A stretch of DNA of 64,000 nt, taken from contig NZ_CP031125.1 of NCBI RefSeq assembly GCF_007833635.1, forward strand, positions 1,054,001 to 1,118,000. Direction: 5' to 3'. Shown piece after piece: positions 24,140 through 36,254 of the stretch. The number at the start of each line of letters is the position of its first letter. Position 1 is the stretch's first letter. The notes beneath the pieces are model-generated. The model searched no databases. It was not told where the DNA came from and was given only the letters and a program-made list of their open reading frames with translations. The stretch comes from Candidatus Pelagibacter sp. FZCC0015 (GTDB taxonomy: Bacteria > Pseudomonadota > Alphaproteobacteria > Pelagibacterales > Pelagibacteraceae). The position numbers were made by a program, and so were the translations under genes.

Positions 24140-25408
24140 ATGACAACAAATAACAAAAATATTCTTTACTGTTCTTTCTGTGGCAAGAGCCAACATGAGG
24201 TAAGAAAGTTGATTGCTGGTCCAACTGTTTTCATCTGCGATGAATGTGTTGAGCTCTGTATGGACATTATTAAAGAAGAGAGCAAAGATACTTTTGTAAA
24301 ACATCAAGATGGTCTACCATCTCCTAAGGAAATTTGTTCAGTATTAGATGATTATGTAATCGGTCAAGCTCATGCGAAGAAAGTATTATCTGTTGCAGTA
24401 CACAATCATTACAAAAGATTAAATTATGAAAGCAAAACAAGTAAAAATGTTGAGCTTTCAAAATCTAACATACTTTTAGTGGGTCCTACAGGTTGTGGAA
24501 AAACATTGCTTGCACAAACCCTTGCTAGAATTCTTGACGTTCCATTCACTATGGCTGATGCAACAACTCTAACAGAAGCAGGTTATGTTGGAGAAGATGT
24601 TGAAAATATTATTTTGAAATTGTTACAAGCATCTGACTATAATGTTGAAAAAGCTCAAAGGGGTATAGTTTATATTGATGAAGTAGATAAAATTAGTAGA
24701 AAATCTGAAAATCCATCAATCACTAGAGATGTATCTGGAGAAGGAGTTCAACAAGCTCTCCTTAAAATAATGGAAGGAACAGTTGCAAGTGTTCCACCTC
24801 AAGGAGGTAGAAAACATCCACAACAAGAATTTTTACAAGTAGATACTACAAATATTTTATTTATTTGTGGTGGTGCTTTTGCAGGTCTTGATAAAATTAT
24901 TTCTCAAAGAGACAAGGGTACATCAATTGGTTTTGGTGCAGATGTAAAAAATACACAAGATAAGAAAACTGGTGAATGGATGAAAGGTTTAGAGCCAGAA
25001 GATTTATTAAAATTTGGATTGATTCCAGAATTTATTGGAAGACTACCAATGATAGCAACACTTGAGGATTTAGATGAAAAATCTTTAATAAAAATATTAC
25101 AAGAACCTAAAAATTCTTTAACAAAGCAATATCAGGAATTATTTAAATTAGATGGTGCTAAACTAACATTTAAAGAAAATGCTCTTAAAGAAATAGCACA
25201 AAAAGCTATTAGCAAAAAAACTGGAGCAAGAGGTTTGAGATCAATTCTAGAAAATATTTTGTTGAAAACAATGTACGATCTTCCGAGTCAAGATAATATT
25301 GAAGAGGTTATTGTTGATGCTGGTGCTGCAAAAGGACAATCACAACCAATCTTAGTTCATGCTAAAGGTGACAATAAATCCAAGTCAAATAAGACCACAG
25401 CGGCTTAA
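24140..25408 (+). CDS. clpX: ATP-dependent Clp protease ATP-binding subunit ClpX
   Basis: AAA+ unfoldase of 422 aa. The N-terminal zinc-binding domain has [11 protein letters not shown] and ICDECVELC, Walker A is GPTGCGKT (near residue 116), Walker B is [10 protein letters not shown] (near 177), and the sensor-2 region has [13 protein letters not shown]. It delivers substrates to ClpP. The usual IGF-type ClpP-binding loop is represented by SIGFGADV near residue 261. Confidence 0.97.
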   Translation: MTTNNKNILYCSFCGKSQHEVRKLIAGPTVFICDECVELCMDIIKEESKDTFVKHQDGLPSPKEICSVLDDYVIGQAHAKKVLSVAVHNHYKRLNYESKTSKNVELSKSNILLVGPTGCGKTLLAQTLARILDVPFTMADATTLTEAGYVGEDVENIILKLLQASDYNVEKAQRGIVYIDEVDKISRKSENPSITRDVSGEGVQQALLKIMEGTVASVPPQGGRKHPQQEFLQVDTTNILFICGGAFAGLDKIISQRDKGTSIGFGADVKNTQDKKTGEWMKGLEPEDLLKFGLIPEFIGRLPMIATLEDLDEKSLIKILQEPKNSLTKQYQELFKLDGAKLTFKENALKEIAQKAISKKTGARGLRSILENILLKTMYDLPSQDNIEEVIVDAGAAKGQSQPILVHAKGDNKSKSNKTTAA

Positions 25409-25468
25409 TACTCTTAATAAGTAACAAATACCTATTGCATTATAAAATATAATATCCATATTGTTTGT

Positions 25469-27847
25469 ATGGATGTCAAAATTTCACTGCCGTTACTACC
25501 ATTGAGAGACATTGTAGTCTTTCCAAGTATGGTAATCCCTCTGTTTGTAGGAAGAGATAAATCTATTTCAGCACTTAATGAAGTAATGAAAAAAGATAAA
25601 AAAATTATTTTAGTAACTCAAAAAAATTCAGAAATTGATGACCCTAAAAAAACAGATGTATTTATGTATGGTTGTGAAGGAAGCATCTTACAACTATTAA
25701 AGCTACCTGACGGAACTGTTAAAGTTTTAGTTGAGGGTATTAAAAGAGTAAAAATTTTAGACTTTAAGGATAATGAAAAGTTTATAATATGTGATTACAC
25801 ACACTATAACGATGTTTCACCTAAAGATGAGGATTTATTTCCTTTAGCTGCTACAGCTTTAAGAAGATTAGAAAAATTAACTTCTATAAATAAAAAAATT
25901 TCTAATGAAACCATAAACACAATTAAACAATTAAAAGACCCTTCACAAATTGCAGATAATATTGCATCTCATATAACAGCTACTATTTCTGAAAAACAAC
26001 AAATATTTGAAACCGTTGATGTAAAGAAAAGGTTAAACGCCATTATTAAAATAATGGAAAATGAAACAAGTATTATTGGTGTTGAAAAAAGAATTAGGGG
26101 CAGAGTAAAAACCCAGATGGAAAAAACACAAAGAGAGTATTATTTAAATGAGCAACTAAAAGCTATTCAAAAAGAACTTGGTGAAATTGAAGATGGTAAA
26201 GATGAAACAACTAGTTTGAATAAAGCAATTACAAAAGCGAAGATGCCAAAAGAGGTAGAAAAAAAATGCTTACAAGAACTAAAAAAATTAAAAAATATGA
26301 GTCCAATGTCAGCAGAGGCAACAGTTGTAAGAAATTATTTAGATTGGATGATAGAACTTCCTTGGCATAAAAAAAGTGAGGTAGATATAGATTTAAAGAA
26401 AGCATTAGATATTCTTGATAAAGACCACTTTGGATTAGAAAAAGTTAAAGAGAGAATAATAGAATTTTTAGCGGTTCAAAAAAGAATGGAAAAAATTAAA
26501 GGACCAATTTTATGTTTAGTTGGACCTCCAGGTGTTGGAAAAACTTCTTTAGGAAAATCAATTGCAAAAGCTACAAATAGGGAATTTGTTAGGATGTCAG
26601 TTGGTGGAATGAGAGATGAAGCAGAAATACGTGGACACAGAAGAACATATATCGGATCTCTTCCAGGTAAAATTATTCAAATGATGAAAAAAGCAGGCAC
26701 TAAAAATCCATTAATTTTGTTAGATGAAATAGATAAAATAGGAAATGATTATAGAGGTGATCCATCTTCAGCATTATTAGAAGCTTTAGATCCTGAACAG
26801 AACACAACATTTAATGATCATTATTTAGAAGTTGATTATGATTTATCTGATGTGATGTTTGTAACTACTGCTAATACCTTAAACATTTTACCTCCTTTAC
26901 TAGATAGAATGGAAGTAATTAGATTAGCGGGTTACACTGAGGATGAAAAAATTAGTATCGCAAACAAGTATTTATTACCAAAACAAATTAAAGATAACGG
27001 TGTCAAAGAAAAAGAAATGAAGCTGGATGATGATATTATAAAAGAAGTCATTAGAGGATATACAAAAGAGTCTGGTGTAAGAAATCTTGAAAGGGAAATT
27101 TCTAAACTTGCAAGAAAAGTTGTTAAAAAAATTGTTGCTGGTGAAGAAAAAGAAGTTGGAATAAATAATAAAAATCTATCTGAATTTTTAGGTGTCCCTA
27201 AGTTTAAGTTTGGAGAATTAGAGTCTGAAAATAGAGTAGGTATAGTAACAGGACTTGCTTGGACTGAGTATGGCGGAGAAATTTTAAAAATTGAAACTGT
27301 TACAATGCCTGGTAAAGGGAGAATGCAAATCACTGGTAAATTAGGAGACGTAATGCAAGAGTCAGTTAAAGCTGCAAAATCTTTTGTAAGGTCAAAATGT
27401 TTAGAGTATGGAATTATTCCTCCTATTTTTGAAAAAAAAGATTTTCATATCCATGTTCCTGAAGGAGCTACACCAAAAGATGGTCCATCAGCTGGTATTG
27501 GAATGGTAACGTCGATAGTCTCGTCAATTACAAACATTCCTGTAAGAAGAGATGTTGCTATGACTGGTGAAGTTACTTTAACAGGTCAAGTATTACCAAT
27601 TGGTGGTTTGAAAGAAAAATTATTAGCCGCTCATAGAGCTGGAATAAAAGAAGTTTTAATTCCTAAAGAAAACGAAAAAGATCTAGTAGATATGCCTAAG
27701 AAAATTATAGATGATATTAAGATCACTCCAGTTGAATATGCTGATCAGGTTATAAAGATAGCCCTTACAAAAGAACTTAAACCAACCGAGTGGGTTGAGG
27801 TCGATATATCTAAAAAAGACGATAAATCTCAAGCTAGTATTCAATAA
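25469..27847 (+). CDS. lon: ATP-dependent protease Lon
   Basis: Cytoplasmic protease of 792 aa. The order is N-terminal substrate domain (LPLLPLRDIVVFPSMVIPLF at the start), a coiled-coil around residue 200, an AAA+ module with Walker A GPPGVGKTS (near 352) and Walker B ILLDEIDKIG (near 414), and the C-terminal peptidase with the Ser in PKDGPSAGIGMV (near 674) and the Lys in GGLKEKLLAAHRAG. Last gene of the proteostasis cluster. Confidence 0.97.
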   Translation: MDVKISLPLLPLRDIVVFPSMVIPLFVGRDKSISALNEVMKKDKKIILVTQKNSEIDDPKKTDVFMYGCEGSILQLLKLPDGTVKVLVEGIKRVKILDFKDNEKFIICDYTHYNDVSPKDEDLFPLAATALRRLEKLTSINKKISNETINTIKQLKDPSQIADNIASHITATISEKQQIFETVDVKKRLNAIIKIMENETSIIGVEKRIRGRVKTQMEKTQREYYLNEQLKAIQKELGEIEDGKDETTSLNKAITKAKMPKEVEKKCLQELKKLKNMSPMSAEATVVRNYLDWMIELPWHKKSEVDIDLKKALDILDKDHFGLEKVKERIIEFLAVQKRMEKIKGPILCLVGPPGVGKTSLGKSIAKATNREFVRMSVGGMRDEAEIRGHRRTYIGSLPGKIIQMMKKAGTKNPLILLDEIDKIGNDYRGDPSSALLEALDPEQNTTFNDHYLEVDYDLSDVMFVTTANTLNILPPLLDRMEVIRLAGYTEDEKISIANKYLLPKQIKDNGVKEKEMKLDDDIIKEVIRGYTKESGVRNLEREISKLARKVVKKIVAGEEKEVGINNKNLSEFLGVPKFKFGELESENRVGIVTGLAWTEYGGEILKIETVTMPGKGRMQITGKLGDVMQESVKAAKSFVRSKCLEYGIIPPIFEKKDFHIHVPEGATPKDGPSAGIGMVTSIVSSITNIPVRRDVAMTGEVTLTGQVLPIGGLKEKLLAAHRAGIKEVLIPKENEKDLVDMPKKIIDDIKITPVEYADQVIKIALTKELKPTEWVEVDISKKDDKSQASIQ

Positions 27848-27854
27848 TAATTAA

Positions 27855-27883
27855 TTTACATTATTTAAGTGTTGATGTAATAA
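27855..27883 (+). promoter_or_regulatory. Possible promoter for the tRNA-Val/tRNA-Asp pair
   Basis: TTTACA (27855-27860), a 17-base spacer and TAATAA (27878-27883) are placed to start transcription near 27890, seven bases before tRNA-Val. The -10 box matches the consensus only partly. Confidence 0.35.
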
Positions 27884-27896
27884 GTAGCCTTGTTTT

Positions 27897-27972
27897 GGGC
27901 GGTTAGCTCAGTTGGTAGAGCATCTCGTTTACACCGAGGGGGTCAAAGGTTCGAGTCCTTTACTGCCCACCA
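27897..27972 (+). tRNA. tRNA-Val (anticodon TAC)
   Basis: 76-base tRNA. GGGCGGT pairs with ACTGCCC (one G-U), the D arm has AGCTCAGTTGGTAGAGC, the anticodon loop TTTACAC gives TAC for GUA, the T loop is GGTTCGAGTCC and the 3' CCA is encoded. Confidence 0.95.
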
Positions 27973-27984
27973 AAACAACATAGT

Positions 27985-28061
27985 GGGGGTGTAGCTCAGT
28001 TGGTTAGAGCGATCGCCTGTCACGCGATAGGTCGAGGGTTCGAGTCCCTTCACTCCCGCCA
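27985..28061 (+). tRNA. tRNA-Asp (anticodon GTC)
   Basis: 77-base tRNA, 12 bases after tRNA-Val. GGGGGTG pairs with CACTCCC (one G-U), the anticodon loop CTGTCAC gives GTC, the discriminator is G and CCA is encoded. The bases after it (ACTTTTTCGCATTTTTC) are T-rich and may end the transcript. Confidence 0.95.
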
Positions 28062-28148
28062 CTTTTTCGCATTTTTCAATGTTAATATTAATAAAAATGT
28101 GACGTATCAGCCCTTCAACAACAGATAAAAACTGATATATAGATTTTC

Positions 28149-28517
28149 ATGTTATCTGATTTTTTAAAAGATTACCTACCAATAATAATATTTTTAGTTT
28201 TAGCTCTTGGGTTAAGTTGTGCTTTTGTGGTTGTAAACTTTATTCTATCACCTAAAAAACCTGATCCTGAAAAACTTTCAGCTTATGAGTGTGGTTTTGA
28301 ACCTTTCGAGGATTCAAGAATGGAATTTGATGTGAGATTTTATTTAGTTGCAATTCTATTTATTATTTTTGATTTAGAGATAGCATTTTTATTTCCATGG
28401 GCAATATCTCTTGGAAATATTGGATTATTAGGTTTTTCATCAATGATGATTTTTTTGTTCATTCTTACAATAGGTTTTATTTATGAATGGAAAAAAGGTG
28501 CTTTAGACTGGGAATAA
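28149..28517 (+). CDS. nuoA: NADH-quinone oxidoreductase subunit A
   Basis: Complex I membrane-arm subunit of 122 aa with three transmembrane spans (about residues 10-32, 62-85 and 92-113). The conserved loop [20 protein letters not shown] (residues about 43-62) with its Cys is the NuoA signature, followed by [20 protein letters not shown]. First gene of the 14-gene nuo operon, about 90 bases after tRNA-Asp; a possible -10 (TATATA) lies about 15 bases upstream. Confidence 0.97.
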   Translation: MLSDFLKDYLPIIIFLVLALGLSCAFVVVNFILSPKKPDPEKLSAYECGFEPFEDSRMEFDVRFYLVAILFIIFDLEIAFLFPWAISLGNIGLLGFSSMMIFLFILTIGFIYEWKKGALDWE

Positions 28518-28532
28518 AAATTATAAACCACA

Positions 28533-29048
28533 ATGAATAATAAAATAGATCAAGTTCCTGAGGAATTTAAACAACTTGCAGAAGATTTTAGTAAGAATGG
28601 TTTTATAACTACATCACTTGATAATTTAATTAACTGGTCAAGATCAGGATCACTTCATTGGATGACTTTTGGATTAGCTTGTTGTGCCGTGGAAATGATG
28701 CAAACAGCTATGCCTAGATATGATTTAGAAAGATTTGGAGCAGCTCCAAGGGGTTCCCCTAGACAATCAGATGTTATGATAGTTGCAGGAACTTTAACAA
28801 ATAAAATGGCGCCTGCTTTAAGAAAAGTTTACGACCAGATGCCTGAACCAAGATATGTGATTTCAATGGGTAGTTGCGCAAATGGAGGTGGATATTATCA
28901 TTATTCATATTCAGTTGTTAGAGGTTGTGATCGAATTGTTCCTGTAGATGTTTATGTGCCAGGATGTCCTCCTTCAGCAGAGGCACTGTTATATGGAATT
29001 CTGCAACTACAAAAAAAAATTAGAAAAAAAGGATCTTTTATTAGATAG
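28533..29048 (+). CDS. nuoB: NADH-quinone oxidoreductase subunit B
   Basis: Peripheral-arm subunit of 171 aa that holds iron-sulfur cluster N2 next to the quinone site. The ligands are visible: tandem Cys in [10 protein letters not shown] (near residue 50), one Cys in [10 protein letters not shown] (near 115) and one in [11 protein letters not shown] (near 145). Starts 15 bases after nuoA and ends two bases before nuoC. Confidence 0.98.
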   Translation: MNNKIDQVPEEFKQLAEDFSKNGFITTSLDNLINWSRSGSLHWMTFGLACCAVEMMQTAMPRYDLERFGAAPRGSPRQSDVMIVAGTLTNKMAPALRKVYDQMPEPRYVISMGSCANGGGYYHYSYSVVRGCDRIVPVDVYVPGCPPSAEALLYGILQLQKKIRKKGSFIR

Positions 29049-29050
29049 TT

Positions 29051-29656
29051 ATGAAAAGTTTAGAAGATCTAGAAAAAAAAATTAATTCTGAGTTAACTAC
29101 CAAAATTAACAATACAGAAATTAAACATAACCAAATTTATATTGAAACAGATAAGGAAGACATTATTGATGTCGCTATTTTTTTAAAAACAAATCAAGAT
29201 ACTAAATTTAGACAACTAATAGATATAACAGTTGTTGATTACCCAGAACAAAATCAAAGGTTTGAAGTAGTATACTTGTTTTTAAGTCATGAATTTAATC
29301 AAAGATTGATTGTAAAATATTCAATTGCTGAAAATGAAGTCATTCCATCATTAACTAGCATTTTTCCATCAGCAAACTGGATGGAGAGAGAGGTTTTTGA
29401 TATGTATGGTGTATCTTTCAAGGATCACCCAGATCTAAGAAGAATACTAACTGACTATGAATTTGAAGGCCACCCATTAAGAAAAGATTTTCCATTAACT
29501 GGTCACACAGAAGTTAGATATAGCGAAGATCAAAAAAAAGTGATTAGCGAACCTGTAAAACTTGAACAAAATTATAGAAATTTCGATTACGAAAGTCCTT
29601 GGGAAGGAACAAAATACATTAAAGAAGAAATTGAGAATAATGACAAAAAAAATTAA
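29051..29656 (+). CDS. nuoC: NADH-quinone oxidoreductase subunit C
   Basis: 30-kDa-type subunit of 201 aa. The signature [20 protein letters not shown] (residues about 109-128) and [20 protein letters not shown] are conserved. Not fused to nuoD, unlike E. coli. Its last 17 bases overlap nuoD. Confidence 0.97.
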   Translation: MKSLEDLEKKINSELTTKINNTEIKHNQIYIETDKEDIIDVAIFLKTNQDTKFRQLIDITVVDYPEQNQRFEVVYLFLSHEFNQRLIVKYSIAENEVIPSLTSIFPSANWMEREVFDMYGVSFKDHPDLRRILTDYEFEGHPLRKDFPLTGHTEVRYSEDQKKVISEPVKLEQNYRNFDYESPWEGTKYIKEEIENNDKKN

Positions 29657-30815
29657 AAATTTAAATTTAAATTTTGGCCCTCAGCATCCTGCAGCTCATG
29701 GTGTTCTTAGATTAATTTTAGAGCTTGATGGAGAGGTGGTAGAGAAGGCTGATCCTCACATCGGTTTACTTCATAGAGGAACAGAAAAACTCATAGAAAA
29801 CAAAACTTATATGCAGGCAGTTCCTTATTTTGATCGATTAGATTATGTCGCTCCAATGAATCAGGAACATGCTTTCGCACTAGCTGTCGAAAAAATACTT
29901 AAAATAGATGTACCAATTAGAGCGCAATACATAAGAGTTATATTTTGTGAGATTGGGAGAATTTTAAGTCATATTTTAAACGTTACAACTCAAGCTCTTG
30001 ATGTAGGAGCATTAACACCTTCTCTTTGGGGCTTCGAGGAAAGGGAAACTCTAATGACATTTTATGAGAGAGCTTCAGGGTCAAGACTTCATGCAAATTA
30101 TTTTAGAGCAGGAGGTGTTCATCAAGATTTGCCAAAAGGTTTAGAAGAAGATATTAAAAAATTTTGTGAAACGTTTCCAAAAATAATTAATGATTTAGAA
30201 AGTTTGTTAACTGATAATAGAATTTTTAAACAAAGAAATGTAGATATAGGAGTGGTCACAAAAGAAGATGCCTTAGATTATTCTTTTTCAGGAGTTATGA
30301 TTAGAGGCTCAGGTGTTCCGTGGGATTTAAGAAAATCTCAACCTTACGACTGCTATGAAAGTTTAGACTTTAAAATTCCAGTTGGAAAAAATGGAGATTG
30401 TTACGACAGATATCTATGTAGAATTGAAGAAATGAAAGAAAGTGTTTCAATTATCAAACAATGTTTAGCTAAAATGGAAAAGGGTCCTATTAAATCATTA
30501 GACGGCAAGATTAGCCCTCCACCTAAGGCAGAAATTAAACAATCAATGGAAGCTTTAATTCATCATTTTAAACTTTTCACAGAAGGATACAGAGTTCCAA
30601 AAGATGAAATTTATACAGCTGTTGAGGCACCAAAAGGAGAATTTGGTGTTTACTTAATATCTGATGGATCAAGCAAACCTTACAAATGTAAAATAAGAGC
30701 ACCAGGATTTTCACATTTACAATCGATGGATTATTTAATTAAAGGTCATATGTTAGCAGATGTTCCTGCGGTATTAGGTTCTTTAGATATTGTTTTTGGC
30801 GAGGTAGACAGATGA
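29640..30815 (+). CDS. nuoD: NADH-quinone oxidoreductase subunit D
   Basis: 49-kDa-type subunit of 391 aa. The ATG at 29640 is chosen because [20 protein letters not shown] starts at the family's normal position; an earlier in-frame TTG at 29562 would add 26 residues lying inside nuoC. Conserved [13 protein letters not shown] with quinone-site His, and the C-terminal [13 protein letters not shown] and DIVFGEVDR, are present. Confidence 0.97.
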   Translation: MTKKIKNLNLNFGPQHPAAHGVLRLILELDGEVVEKADPHIGLLHRGTEKLIENKTYMQAVPYFDRLDYVAPMNQEHAFALAVEKILKIDVPIRAQYIRVIFCEIGRILSHILNVTTQALDVGALTPSLWGFEERETLMTFYERASGSRLHANYFRAGGVHQDLPKGLEEDIKKFCETFPKIINDLESLLTDNRIFKQRNVDIGVVTKEDALDYSFSGVMIRGSGVPWDLRKSQPYDCYESLDFKIPVGKNGDCYDRYLCRIEEMKESVSIIKQCLAKMEKGPIKSLDGKISPPPKAEIKQSMEALIHHFKLFTEGYRVPKDEIYTAVEAPKGEFGVYLISDGSSKPYKCKIRAPGFSHLQSMDYLIKGHMLADVPAVLGSLDIVFGEVDR

Positions 30816-31420
30816 GTTTAAGAAGACCCGCTAAAGATCAACCAGAAAGTTTTGAATTTAATGCGTCATCATTAGAAGCAGCAAAAGTTATTGTTGCAAA
30901 ATATCCCGAAGGTAAACAGCAAAGTGCTGTAATGGCTTTACTTTATATTGCTCAAAAACAAAATAATAACTGGATACCACTAGCTGCAATGAAGTACATC
31001 GCTAAGTTTTTAGATATGCCGTATATTAAAGTTTATGAAGTAGCTACTTTTTATACAATGTATAATTTAGCTCCTGTAGGCAAATACTTTGTTCAAGTAT
31101 GCACCACAACACCATGTATGATAAGAGGTGCAAATAAATTAGTTGAGGCATGTAAGGAAAAAATTTCTGAAAACGAATGTGAATTATCAAATGATAAAAG
31201 CTGTTCTTGGATGGAAGTTGAATGTTTGGGTGCATGTGTCAATGCTCCAATGATGCAAATTAATGATGACTATTATGAAGATTTAGATAAACAAAAAACT
31301 TTAGATATTTTAGATAAAATTTTAAATGGAGAAACTCCAAAACCTGGTTCATATAGAGGAAGAGTAAATAATGAACCAGAAAATAACAGGAAAACTTTAA
31401 TGGATTTAAAAAATGCTTAA
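30812..31420 (+). CDS. nuoE: NADH-quinone oxidoreductase subunit E
   Basis: 24-kDa-type subunit of 202 aa with a thioredoxin-like domain binding 2Fe-2S cluster N1a. Ligand Cys are in [12 protein letters not shown] (near residue 98-103) and [13 protein letters not shown] (near 137-141). Its start overlaps the nuoD stop (ATGA), and its end overlaps nuoF by eight bases. Confidence 0.97.
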   Translation: MSLRRPAKDQPESFEFNASSLEAAKVIVAKYPEGKQQSAVMALLYIAQKQNNNWIPLAAMKYIAKFLDMPYIKVYEVATFYTMYNLAPVGKYFVQVCTTTPCMIRGANKLVEACKEKISENECELSNDKSCSWMEVECLGACVNAPMMQINDDYYEDLDKQKTLDILDKILNGETPKPGSYRGRVNNEPENNRKTLMDLKNA

Positions 31421-32744
31421 AGATCAAGATAGAATTTTTCAAAATTTATATAATGATAAAGGCTCAGATGTAACCTCGTCACAAGAGAGAGGTGATTGGG
31501 TAAATACAAAAGAAATTACTGATAAAGGAAGAGATTGGATAATTAATGAAATTAAAGAATCTCAATTAAGGGGTCGAGGAGGAGCAGGATTTCCAACTGG
31601 TTTAAAATGGTCATTTGCGCCAAAAGAAGTTGGATCTAGACCACATTACCTAGTTATTAATGGCGATGAGTCTGAACCAGGAACTTGTAAAGATAGAGAT
31701 ATTTTAAGATTTGAACCCCACAAGTTAATAGAAGGTTGTTTGATTGCTTCTTATGCAGTTCAAGCACATGTCTGTTACATTTATATAAGAGGTGAATATT
31801 TTGTTGATGGTCAAAAACTTCAAGCAGCAATTGATGAAGCTTATGAAAAAAAACTATTAGGTAAAAATGCAGCTGGTACAGGATGGGATTTAGATATTTA
31901 TATTCATTACGGAGCTGGTGCATATATTTGTGGTGAAGAGACTGCACTGCTTGAAAGTTTAGAAGGTAAAAAAGGCCAACCTAGATTAAAACCACCTTTC
32001 CCAGCTTTGATAGGTCTATATGGATGTCCTACAATAATTAATAATGTTGAAACAATTGCAGTGGTTCCAACTATTTTAAGAAGAGGAGCTAAATGGTTTG
32101 CTTCTTTAGGAAGAGAAAAAAATACTGGAACTAAGATTTTCTGCATTTCTGGAAATGTAAACAATCCTTGTAACGTTGAAGAAGAAATGAGTATTCCTTT
32201 AAAAGAATTAATTGAAGTTCATGCTGGTGGCGTAATTGGTGGATGGGAAAATTTACAGGCTGTAATACCTGGAGGTTCTTCAATGCCATTAATACCTAAA
32301 GAAAGATGTGAAACTTTAAAAATGGACTTTGATGCTTGTGTTGAAGAAAAAAGCGGACTTGGTACAGCAGGTATTGTGGTTATTAACAAAGATCAGGACA
32401 TAATTAAATGTATGGCAAGGATAGCAAGATTTTACAAACATGAGAGTTGTGGCCAATGTACACCTTGTAGAGAAGGTTCTGGTTGGATGTGGAGAATGCT
32501 TGAGAGAATGGCAAAAGGGGATGCAACGAAGGATGAAGTAGATATGTTAGGTGATGTTACAAATCAAATTGCAGGACATACTATTTGTGCTTTTGGAGAA
32601 GGTTCATCATGGCCAGTTCAAGGATTGCTTAGACACTTTAAAAAAGAAATTGAGAAAAGAAACAATTTGGATCCTATTGTTCAAAAGAAAAATAATATTC
32701 CATATTTAGTAGATCAACATTTATTGGATAAAAAAAATGCTTAA
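31413..32744 (+). CDS. nuoF: NADH-quinone oxidoreductase subunit F
   Basis: 51-kDa-type subunit of 443 aa carrying FMN, the NADH site and 4Fe-4S cluster N3. [14 protein letters not shown] (near residue 52) is the NADH/FMN glycine-rich loop, [19 protein letters not shown] (near 168) the FMN motif, and [15 protein letters not shown] (near 345) gives the cluster cysteines. Overlaps nuoG by eight bases. Confidence 0.98.
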   Translation: MLKDQDRIFQNLYNDKGSDVTSSQERGDWVNTKEITDKGRDWIINEIKESQLRGRGGAGFPTGLKWSFAPKEVGSRPHYLVINGDESEPGTCKDRDILRFEPHKLIEGCLIASYAVQAHVCYIYIRGEYFVDGQKLQAAIDEAYEKKLLGKNAAGTGWDLDIYIHYGAGAYICGEETALLESLEGKKGQPRLKPPFPALIGLYGCPTIINNVETIAVVPTILRRGAKWFASLGREKNTGTKIFCISGNVNNPCNVEEEMSIPLKELIEVHAGGVIGGWENLQAVIPGGSSMPLIPKERCETLKMDFDACVEEKSGLGTAGIVVINKDQDIIKCMARIARFYKHESCGQCTPCREGSGWMWRMLERMAKGDATKDEVDMLGDVTNQIAGHTICAFGEGSSWPVQGLLRHFKKEIEKRNNLDPIVQKKNNIPYLVDQHLLDKKNA

Positions 32745-34764
32745 ATTAAAAGTAAATGAAATCGAAGTTGAAGTTGAAGAAGGTTTAACTGTTCTTCAAG
32801 CTTGCGAAAAAGCTGGAGTAGAAATTCCAAGATTTTGTTACCATGAAAAATTATCGATAGCAGGTAACTGCAGAATGTGTTTAGTTGAAATGGAAAAATC
32901 TCCTAAACCAATTGCTTCATGTGCTATGCCAGCTGCTGATGGTATGAATATTAAAACAAATACAGCTCTTGTTGAAAAAGCTCGTAAGGGAGTGATGGAA
33001 TTTTTGTTAGCTAACCATCCCTTAGATTGTCCAGTATGTGATCAAGGAGGTGAATGTGATCTTCAAGATCAATCAATGTACTATGGCGTAGACAAATCAA
33101 GATTTAAAGAAAACAAAAGAGCAGTTCCTGAAAAAAACATGGGACCATTGATTAAAACTCAAATGACAAGATGTATTCACTGTACAAGATGTGTGAGATT
33201 TGCAACGGAAGTTGCTGGAGTTCCTGAGCTTGGTGCTATTGGAAGAGGTGAAGATATGCAAATTACAACTTACCTAGAGCAATCAATGCAATCTGAATTG
33301 TCTGCAAACGTTGTAGATTTATGTCCAGTAGGAGCCCTAACATCTAAACCTTACGTATTTGAAGCTAGACCATGGGAACTAAAGAAAACAGAAACAATTG
33401 ATGTAATGGATGCAATTGGATCAAATATAAGAGTAGATACATATGATTGGGAAGTCAAAAGAGTACTTCCGATTATTAATGAAGATATCAATGAGGAATG
33501 GATCTCAGACAAAACAAGATATGCTTGTGATGGTCTTCTACATCAAAGATTAGATACTCCATTTATCAAATACAACGGCAAATTTGAAAAGGCCTCATGG
33601 GATGAAGTGTATAAAATAATTAAATCAAAATTTGAAAACACATCAAAAGAAAAAATATGTGGTTTTGTTGGTGATTTAACCAATATGGAGACTAGTTATA
33701 TTTTTAAAGAATTTTTTGATCGAACAATTGATACTAAAAATTACGATTCAAGATCTGATAATAGATTTATAAACAATTCAAAAAGAGAAAACTATTTATT
33801 TAATTCCTCTATAAATGGCATTGAAGAAGCAGATTTAATTTTGATAGTAGGTGCAAACCCAAGATATGAGGCAACTATTTTAAATGCTAGAATTAGAAAA
33901 GCTTATTTAAACAATAATACAAAAATTATTTCACTTAATGATGTTGGTGATTTAACTTATCCTTATCAAAGTTTAGATGGTCAAACACAAACTTTAAATA
34001 ATATTCTTGAAGGAAATCATGACATATCTAAAGAAATTATAAATTCAAAAAAACCAATAATCATTATTGGTGAATCTCTACTTAGATTAAAGTCTTCAGA
34101 ATTTTTGTTTAATAAAACAAAAGAATTTTTATCAAAAAATAATAAAATTTCAGATGAATGGAACTCTTTAAATATTTTATCAACTGATGCAGCAACTGTA
34201 GGAAATATTGATCTTGGAATAATTAATAATGAAAATAATTTAATAAGTGACTTAAAAGAACATAAATTTGATATTGTTTATCTTGTAGGTCAAGACAATT
34301 TAGAATTTGATAAAAAAGATGAATTCATAATTTACCAAGGTAGCCATGGTGATAAAGGTGCTGAGTCTGCTGATATTATTTTACCAGGCGCCGCTTACAC
34401 TGAACAAGATGGATACTTCACTAATTTAGAAGGAAAAATTCAAAAAGCTTATAAAGCATCGTATCCACCAGGTGATGCAAAAGAAGATTGGCAAATAATT
34501 AATGAACTGGCTGAATTTATGAATAATAGAAAATTATTTAATGACAAAGATGAATTGGAAAGCAGCATGATTAATTATTTAAATTTACAAAAAGAAAAAC
34601 AAGTGGATGACCAAAATAATTCTACTAATGAGTTTCAAAATGAAAATTTAATAATTAATGTAAAAGACTATTATTTTTCAAATGTAATTGCTAGATCATC
34701 AAAAACGATGGTTGAATGTAATAACTCTAAATTAAATTTAAAATCAACAGGTACAGAAGGCTAA
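32737..34764 (+). CDS. nuoG: NADH-quinone oxidoreductase subunit G
   Basis: 75-kDa-type subunit of 675 aa. N-terminal 2Fe-2S ferredoxin domain ([15 protein letters not shown], then SCAMPA), the [20 protein letters not shown] motif with His/Cys ligands near residue 94, and a 4Fe-4S group in [10 protein letters not shown] near 147. The rest is a reduced molybdopterin-oxidoreductase-like domain without cofactor. Encodes a normal alphaproteobacterial length. Confidence 0.97.
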   Translation: MLKLKVNEIEVEVEEGLTVLQACEKAGVEIPRFCYHEKLSIAGNCRMCLVEMEKSPKPIASCAMPAADGMNIKTNTALVEKARKGVMEFLLANHPLDCPVCDQGGECDLQDQSMYYGVDKSRFKENKRAVPEKNMGPLIKTQMTRCIHCTRCVRFATEVAGVPELGAIGRGEDMQITTYLEQSMQSELSANVVDLCPVGALTSKPYVFEARPWELKKTETIDVMDAIGSNIRVDTYDWEVKRVLPIINEDINEEWISDKTRYACDGLLHQRLDTPFIKYNGKFEKASWDEVYKIIKSKFENTSKEKICGFVGDLTNMETSYIFKEFFDRTIDTKNYDSRSDNRFINNSKRENYLFNSSINGIEEADLILIVGANPRYEATILNARIRKAYLNNNTKIISLNDVGDLTYPYQSLDGQTQTLNNILEGNHDISKEIINSKKPIIIIGESLLRLKSSEFLFNKTKEFLSKNNKISDEWNSLNILSTDAATVGNIDLGIINNENNLISDLKEHKFDIVYLVGQDNLEFDKKDEFIIYQGSHGDKGAESADIILPGAAYTEQDGYFTNLEGKIQKAYKASYPPGDAKEDWQIINELAEFMNNRKLFNDKDELESSMINYLNLQKEKQVDDQNNSTNEFQNENLIINVKDYYFSNVIARSSKTMVECNNSKLNLKSTGTEG

Positions 34765-34765
34765 T

Positions 34766-35764
34766 ATGGAATACTTGAGCATAGTTTTTCAAGAAGTTTA
34801 TAAGATTTTATTCTTACTAGTGCCTGTTCTTGTTTCTGTAGCAATGATAGTTTGGCTTGATAGAAGAGTTTGGGCTTTTGTTCAAAAAAGGCAAGGACCT
34901 AATGTTGTTGGTCCGTTCGGTTTATTACAATCTTTAGCTGATGCTTTAAAATATATATTCAAAGAAATCATTATTCCATCCAGTTCAAATAAAGTGATTT
35001 TTATACTAGCCCCTATAGTCACGATGACTTTAGCTTTGATCGCGTGGGCTGTAATTCCATTTAGCGCAACTCAGGTTTTGGCAGATATCAATGTTGGAAT
35101 TCTTTACTTATTTGCTGTTTCTTCACTAGGTGTTTATGGAATAATAATGGGAGGCTGGGCATCCAATTCTAAATATCCTTTTCTAGGAGCAATTCGTTCT
35201 GCTGCTCAAATGGTATCTTATGAAGTTTCAATTGGGGTAATAATAATCAATGTTTTACTTTGTGTTGGTTCATTAAATTTAAACGACATCGTTATTGCTC
35301 AACAAAATATGTGGTTTGTAATCCCATTATTTCCAATGTTTGTAATATTCTTTATTTCTGCTTTAGCTGAAACTAACAGACCCCCTTTTGACTTACCAGA
35401 GGCAGAAGCAGAGTTGGTTGCTGGTTACCAAACAGAATATTCAGGAATGATGTATGCAATGTTTTGGTTAGGTGAATATGCAAATATTTTATTGATGTGT
35501 GCAATGGGAGCAATATTATTTTTAGGTGGTTGGATGTCCCCAATTGATGTTTATCCATTTACATTAGTTCCAGGTGCAATATGGTTAATATTAAAAATTT
35601 TTCTTTTGTTTATCCTTTTTGCTTTAGTTAAGGCCATAGTACCTAGATACAGATATGATCAATTAATGAGACTAGGTTGGAAAGTTTTCCTTCCTCTTTC
35701 TTTAACTTGGGTAGTATTAACAGCTAGCTATTTATTTTATTTTAACCTTTTACCAGTGAATTAA
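34766..35764 (+). CDS. nuoH: NADH-quinone oxidoreductase subunit H
   Basis: Membrane subunit of 332 aa (ND1-like) with about eight spans, lining the quinone chamber. The family marks [20 protein letters not shown] (near residue 33) and the acidic loop [20 protein letters not shown] (near 207) are intact. Confidence 0.98.
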   Translation: MEYLSIVFQEVYKILFLLVPVLVSVAMIVWLDRRVWAFVQKRQGPNVVGPFGLLQSLADALKYIFKEIIIPSSSNKVIFILAPIVTMTLALIAWAVIPFSATQVLADINVGILYLFAVSSLGVYGIIMGGWASNSKYPFLGAIRSAAQMVSYEVSIGVIIINVLLCVGSLNLNDIVIAQQNMWFVIPLFPMFVIFFISALAETNRPPFDLPEAEAELVAGYQTEYSGMMYAMFWLGEYANILLMCAMGAILFLGGWMSPIDVYPFTLVPGAIWLILKIFLLFILFALVKAIVPRYRYDQLMRLGWKVFLPLSLTWVVLTASYLFYFNLLPVN

Positions 35765-35766
35765 TT

Positions 35767-36252
35767 ATGAAGATTTCAAGATTCTTTAAAACAATATTAA
35801 TGACTGATTTTATTGGTGGTTTATTTATTGCTATTAAAGAATTATTTAAATCAAAAAAAACAATTAATTACCCTTTTGAAAAAGGTAAAATAAGTCCTCG
35901 TTTTAGAGGAGAGCATGCTTTGAGAAGATATCCAAATGGAGAAGAAAGATGTATTGCTTGCAAATTATGTGAAGCAGTGTGCCCAGCTCAGGCAATAACG
36001 ATCGAGTCAGCAGAAAGAGAAGACGGAAGTAGAAAAACAACTCGTTATGACATCGATATGATGAAGTGCATTTATTGTGGTTTGTGTGAGGAGGCTTGTC
36101 CGGTAGATGCAATAGTTCAAGGTCCAAATTTTGAATTTTCTACAGAAACAAGAGAAGAACTTTATTATACAAAAGAAAAATTATTAGATAATGGAGATAG
36201 ATGGGAGAATGTTTTGGAGGCAAATATTAAAGCTGACAATATCCATAGATAA
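35767..36252 (+). CDS. nuoI: NADH-quinone oxidoreductase subunit I
   Basis: Peripheral subunit of 161 aa with two 4Fe-4S clusters (N6a, N6b). The two ferredoxin motifs are [16 protein letters not shown] (near residue 58) and [16 protein letters not shown] (near 97), each with a following Pro. Starts two bases after nuoH. Confidence 0.98.
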   Translation: MKISRFFKTILMTDFIGGLFIAIKELFKSKKTINYPFEKGKISPRFRGEHALRRYPNGEERCIACKLCEAVCPAQAITIESAEREDGSRKTTRYDIDMMKCIYCGLCEEACPVDAIVQGPNFEFSTETREELYYTKEKLLDNGDRWENVLEANIKADNIHR

Positions 36253-36254
36253 AA

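Noticed and set aside
26932..27333. A 133-codon open frame antisense to lon
   Set aside because: Ser/Phe-rich translation typical of antisense frames of Lys/Glu-rich genes.
29562..29639. Upstream TTG start for nuoD adding 26 residues
   Set aside because: The extra residues lie within nuoC and the family start aligns with the ATG at 29640.
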